DNA of 7,843 bases from Desulfobacterales bacterium (GTDB lineage Bacteria; Desulfobacterota; Desulfobacteria; Desulfobacterales; Desulfobacteraceae), in contig JAKSBO010000340.1 of NCBI GenBank assembly GCA_022361095.1, positions 1 to 7,843 on the forward strand. Direction: 5' to 3'. Below are positions 5,867 to 7,843 of the stretch, piece by piece. The stretch's first letter is position 1. Each line of letters begins with the position of its first letter. The notes beneath the pieces are model-generated. The model ran no database searches. It was not told the DNA's origin and was given only the letters and a program-made list of their open reading frames with translations. The position numbers were made by a program, and so were the translations under genes.

Positions 5867-5874
5867 AAAGGAGG
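5867..5874 (+). promoter_or_regulatory. Ribosome binding site of the lyase-like gene
   Basis: AAAGGAGG, a near-perfect anti-16S match, 7 nt before the ATG at 5882. It fixes the start and predicts efficient translation. Confidence 0.8.
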
Positions 5875-5881
5875 ACACATC

Positions 5882-7843
5882 ATGGTTCACCGGTATCTTT
5901 ACGCCCCCATATGTATTGTCTTTATTGCGGCATTGCTCAGCGTTTCTCACATGGCCGCCGCCGCTGAAATCCCTTTGCATGCAAAAGATGCATCCGGGTT
6001 CGGCTCAGAGGGGTTTCCAAGCAGTTTTGTGGTGCCCTATGCGTTGGGCGAAAGACAGAACACAGATAATTTAACCCTTTTTGACGCTGATAATCAGCCT
6101 GTGCCTGCCCAGTTTTCAGTGCTGAGCCGCTATTGGCACCTTGACAATTCGATCCGGTGGCTTCGGGTGTTTTACCAGCCCGATATTGCACCCTATACCG
6201 GTCCTGAAACCGGTATCAGCGAATATACCATCCGTGATCTGCCCAACACGACGGCCCCCGCCCACCCGGTTACGGTTACCACAGGCGCCTCCGGCTATAC
6301 CATCGGAAACGGCCTGATCCACCTGGACATTTCAACAGCACCCTTTTCAATTGTGACACCGGCGGGAAATTTGACCGCAGAACTCATGGACAGAAAAGGT
6401 GCCGTACAGGCCTCTTTTGACCGTGGCGATATTGAATTTGAAATTGAAACCCAGGGTCCGCTGGTCACCACGATAAAGGCCAGTGCCCCGACCCTTTACC
6501 GGGGCCCGTATGTGGATGATCAGGGGCAAGACCTGGAAAATGAGCCCCATGACATCCTGCACGGATGGGCCCTGCGTGTTTCGGTGTTTGCGAACCACGC
6601 TTATGTAAAGGTTGATTTCCAACTGCAAAACGCCGCAAAAAATATCGTATATTCCGGCCCGCTCTATTTCAACAGCATGAACCTGGTGGTGGACGGCAAT
6701 GGCCCCGGGACAAGTCAATCCGTCCGGTCCGTTATCTGTGACGGCAGCACCCCCACCGATTATGACACGGATGCCAAACTGATGACCCCGACCGTGTCCG
6801 GTGCGATCCAATACTTCCATGAAACCTGGCCCAACGGACTAAAAACGGATTCGGAAGGGAATTTCATTGTTGAATTCTGGCCCGAATGGAGCGCCCAATA
6901 CCTCAACACCTTCCAGGGGGCCGCAGGGGTTACCCCGGCAATACAGGCAAAGTTCAGCGATACCGGGTTATACTGGCTTGAAGATATGCAGCACACCGTA
7001 AAAACCGTTTTGCTGCACTTTGGCAGCCCCACCAACCAGGAGATGGCCGCACTGGCGGCGCAGCTTGACTGGCAGCCCGCAACCGTGCTGCCCGCAGCCT
7101 ATTATGATCAAACCAGGGCCACCCTGGATATGGGAGGAGCTGTACCGGAGTTTAAGCCCCCGGTCCAGGATCATACCCGCAGGGGATACCACATTAACTG
7201 GGAGGAAAAGAAAGATCCCCAGAGCCGGCTTTACAGTTTTGGGTGGGATAACTTCGGGCTGGACGTGGAACGAAAATTCGCCCCGGCCATGGCAGGCGGC
7301 TATCCTTATTATCCCGCACGTTTTGTGGCAACGGGCGAACCGCTGGCCTTTTATAAGCTGCTCCAGTTTGCCAGGGGGGAACTCAATATCCGTCCCCAGT
7401 GGATGTCCGGATACAAATATGCCCAGGACGCTCAGATGCTGGCGCTCAACCAGGGGCCGTATTTTGGTTTCCAGTGGCGGAAGTTGAATCCCCAGACCCA
7501 GTTTGCCTTTGACTATCTCCCGGACTCCTGGCAGGACGTAAAACCCCGGGATGACCAGCACGGTTGGTTCTCCCATGTGGCTTTGGCCTATGCCCTGACC
7601 GGTGATCCCTGGATAAAAGACTGGTATGAGTTCATCGGTGAGTTTCGTAAAAGCAAACTGGACCGGACCGATGCCTATCCGGACCAGAGCCACCGGGGTA
7701 TCGGCCATGCCGTCAACCATGCCCTGGATGCTTACAAGGCCACGGGCGATGCCGAACTGGCAACCCTGTTTGATCAATACAAAACCCTTTACCTGATGCC
7801 CGCCCGCCACCCGGACAACGGCATCCTTTATTTTCCCTATTCG
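5882..7843 (+). CDS. Secreted PcRGLX/YetA-like (exo-rhamnogalacturonan lyase-type) protein, cut by window end
   Basis: The frame stays open for 654 codons to the window edge. Residues 1-27 are a signal peptide (hydrophobic core, MAAAA before Glu29). Residues about 30-120 have the N-terminal RIFT-barrel pattern: FPSSFVVPYALGE, NLTLFDADNQPVPAQFSVLS, then NSIRWLRVFYQ. A beta-rich middle follows (about 125-400; KVDFQLQN, VEFWPEW). From about 435 the sequence looks like an alpha/alpha toroid, with DDQHGWFSHVALAYALTGD at 557-575 and SHRGIGHAVNHALDAYKATG at 603-622. This three-part order is that of the PcRGLX/YetA-like group, which includes a fungal exo-rhamnogalacturonan lyase and Bacillus YetA, itself encoded beside a sugar-type ABC uptake system. 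Members are usually larger, so roughly a quarter is probably missing. An exported polysaccharide-degrading role fits the divergent TRAP operon. The exact substrate is unknown, and family assignment is from pattern memory. Confidence 0.75.
   Translation, partial: MVHRYLYAPICIVFIAALLSVSHMAAAAEIPLHAKDASGFGSEGFPSSFVVPYALGERQNTDNLTLFDADNQPVPAQFSVLSRYWHLDNSIRWLRVFYQPDIAPYTGPETGISEYTIRDLPNTTAPAHPVTVTTGASGYTIGNGLIHLDISTAPFSIVTPAGNLTAELMDRKGAVQASFDRGDIEFEIETQGPLVTTIKASAPTLYRGPYVDDQGQDLENEPHDILHGWALRVSVFANHAYVKVDFQLQNAAKNIVYSGPLYFNSMNLVVDGNGPGTSQSVRSVICDGSTPTDYDTDAKLMTPTVSGAIQYFHETWPNGLKTDSEGNFIVEFWPEWSAQYLNTFQGAAGVTPAIQAKFSDTGLYWLEDMQHTVKTVLLHFGSPTNQEMAALAAQLDWQPATVLPAAYYDQTRATLDMGGAVPEFKPPVQDHTRRGYHINWEEKKDPQSRLYSFGWDNFGLDVERKFAPAMAGGYPYYPARFVATGEPLAFYKLLQFARGELNIRPQWMSGYKYAQDAQMLALNQGPYFGFQWRKLNPQTQFAFDYLPDSWQDVKPRDDQHGWFSHVALAYALTGDPWIKDWYEFIGEFRKSKLDRTDAYPDQSHRGIGHAVNHALDAYKATGDAELATLFDQYKTLYLMPARHPDNGILYFPYS

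Larger units (their letters stand above)
5332..5881. promoter_or_regulatory. Divergent intergenic control region of the TRAP operon and lyase-like gene
   Basis: About 550 bp with no convincing gene; the frame at 5478-5666 has no ribosome binding site and no recognisable pattern. It must carry the promoters of both the leftward TRAP operon and the rightward gene. Visible elements are a stem-loop CCTCT-aata-AGAGG at 5592-5605, a TTGACA-17-TAGGAA promoter at 5663-5691, an ACATGT palindrome near 5754-5759 and a strong hairpin at 5785-5820. No sigma-54 type GG-N10-GC promoter was found by eye. I could not place a confident promoter for dctP. Confidence 0.55.

Noticed and set aside
6968..7810. Minus-strand open frame of 280 codons
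   Set aside because: Antisense to the lyase-like gene, whose signal peptide, ribosome binding site and domain patterns are clear; the minus frame shows none.
1..7843. CRISPR array, tRNA or rRNA gene
   Set aside because: No regularly spaced direct repeats, no cloverleaf with a T-loop GGTTCRA pattern and no conserved rRNA segments were found by eye on either strand.

Overview
The window looks like a chromosomal segment of an anaerobic, Desulfobacterota-like bacterium. That guess is inference only: it rests on the moderately GC-rich TRAP-transporter genes, a Desulfobacterota-style IS4 transposase relic and the overall gene style. No rRNA or other marker gene is present to fix the taxonomy.

The left third (1-2340) is AT-richer and looks like an accessory or mobile-DNA scar. 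It holds a decayed IS4-family transposase (minus strand, about 519-1096) with a mutated first catalytic Asp and a later frameshift. It also holds a long non-coding stretch with short repeats and tiny open frames behind good ribosome binding sites. After that comes a compact two-gene regulatory switch: a CI/XRE-type repressor at 1879-2337 (plus strand) faces a roughly 73-codon helix-turn-helix-like reading frame at 1530-1751 (minus strand). Between them lies a control region of about 130 bp with several TTAG/CTAA palindromes, a TTGACA-17-TAATGT promoter firing left, and a TATAAT box placed so that the repressor mRNA should be leaderless. The layout resembles a temperate-phage immunity region, but no other phage genes are visible.

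The right two thirds is a metabolic locus. On the minus strand lies a complete TRAP transporter operon in the order substrate-binding protein (5331 to 4258), small membrane subunit (4174 to 3689), large membrane subunit (3685 to 2396). The second and third genes are almost abutting. Facing away from it, after an intergenic region of about 550 bp, a secreted large protein starts at 5882 and runs off the window end (654 codons visible). Its layout (signal peptide, RIFT-barrel-like start, beta-rich middle, alpha/alpha-toroid-like C-terminal part) matches the PcRGLX/YetA-like group of exo-rhamnogalacturonan lyase-type proteins.

Together these suggest a carbohydrate-use unit. The exported enzyme would release a uronate-containing or other sugar-acid product, and the TRAP system would import it with the membrane ion gradient. 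The substrate is inferred from neighbourhood, not shown by the sequence.
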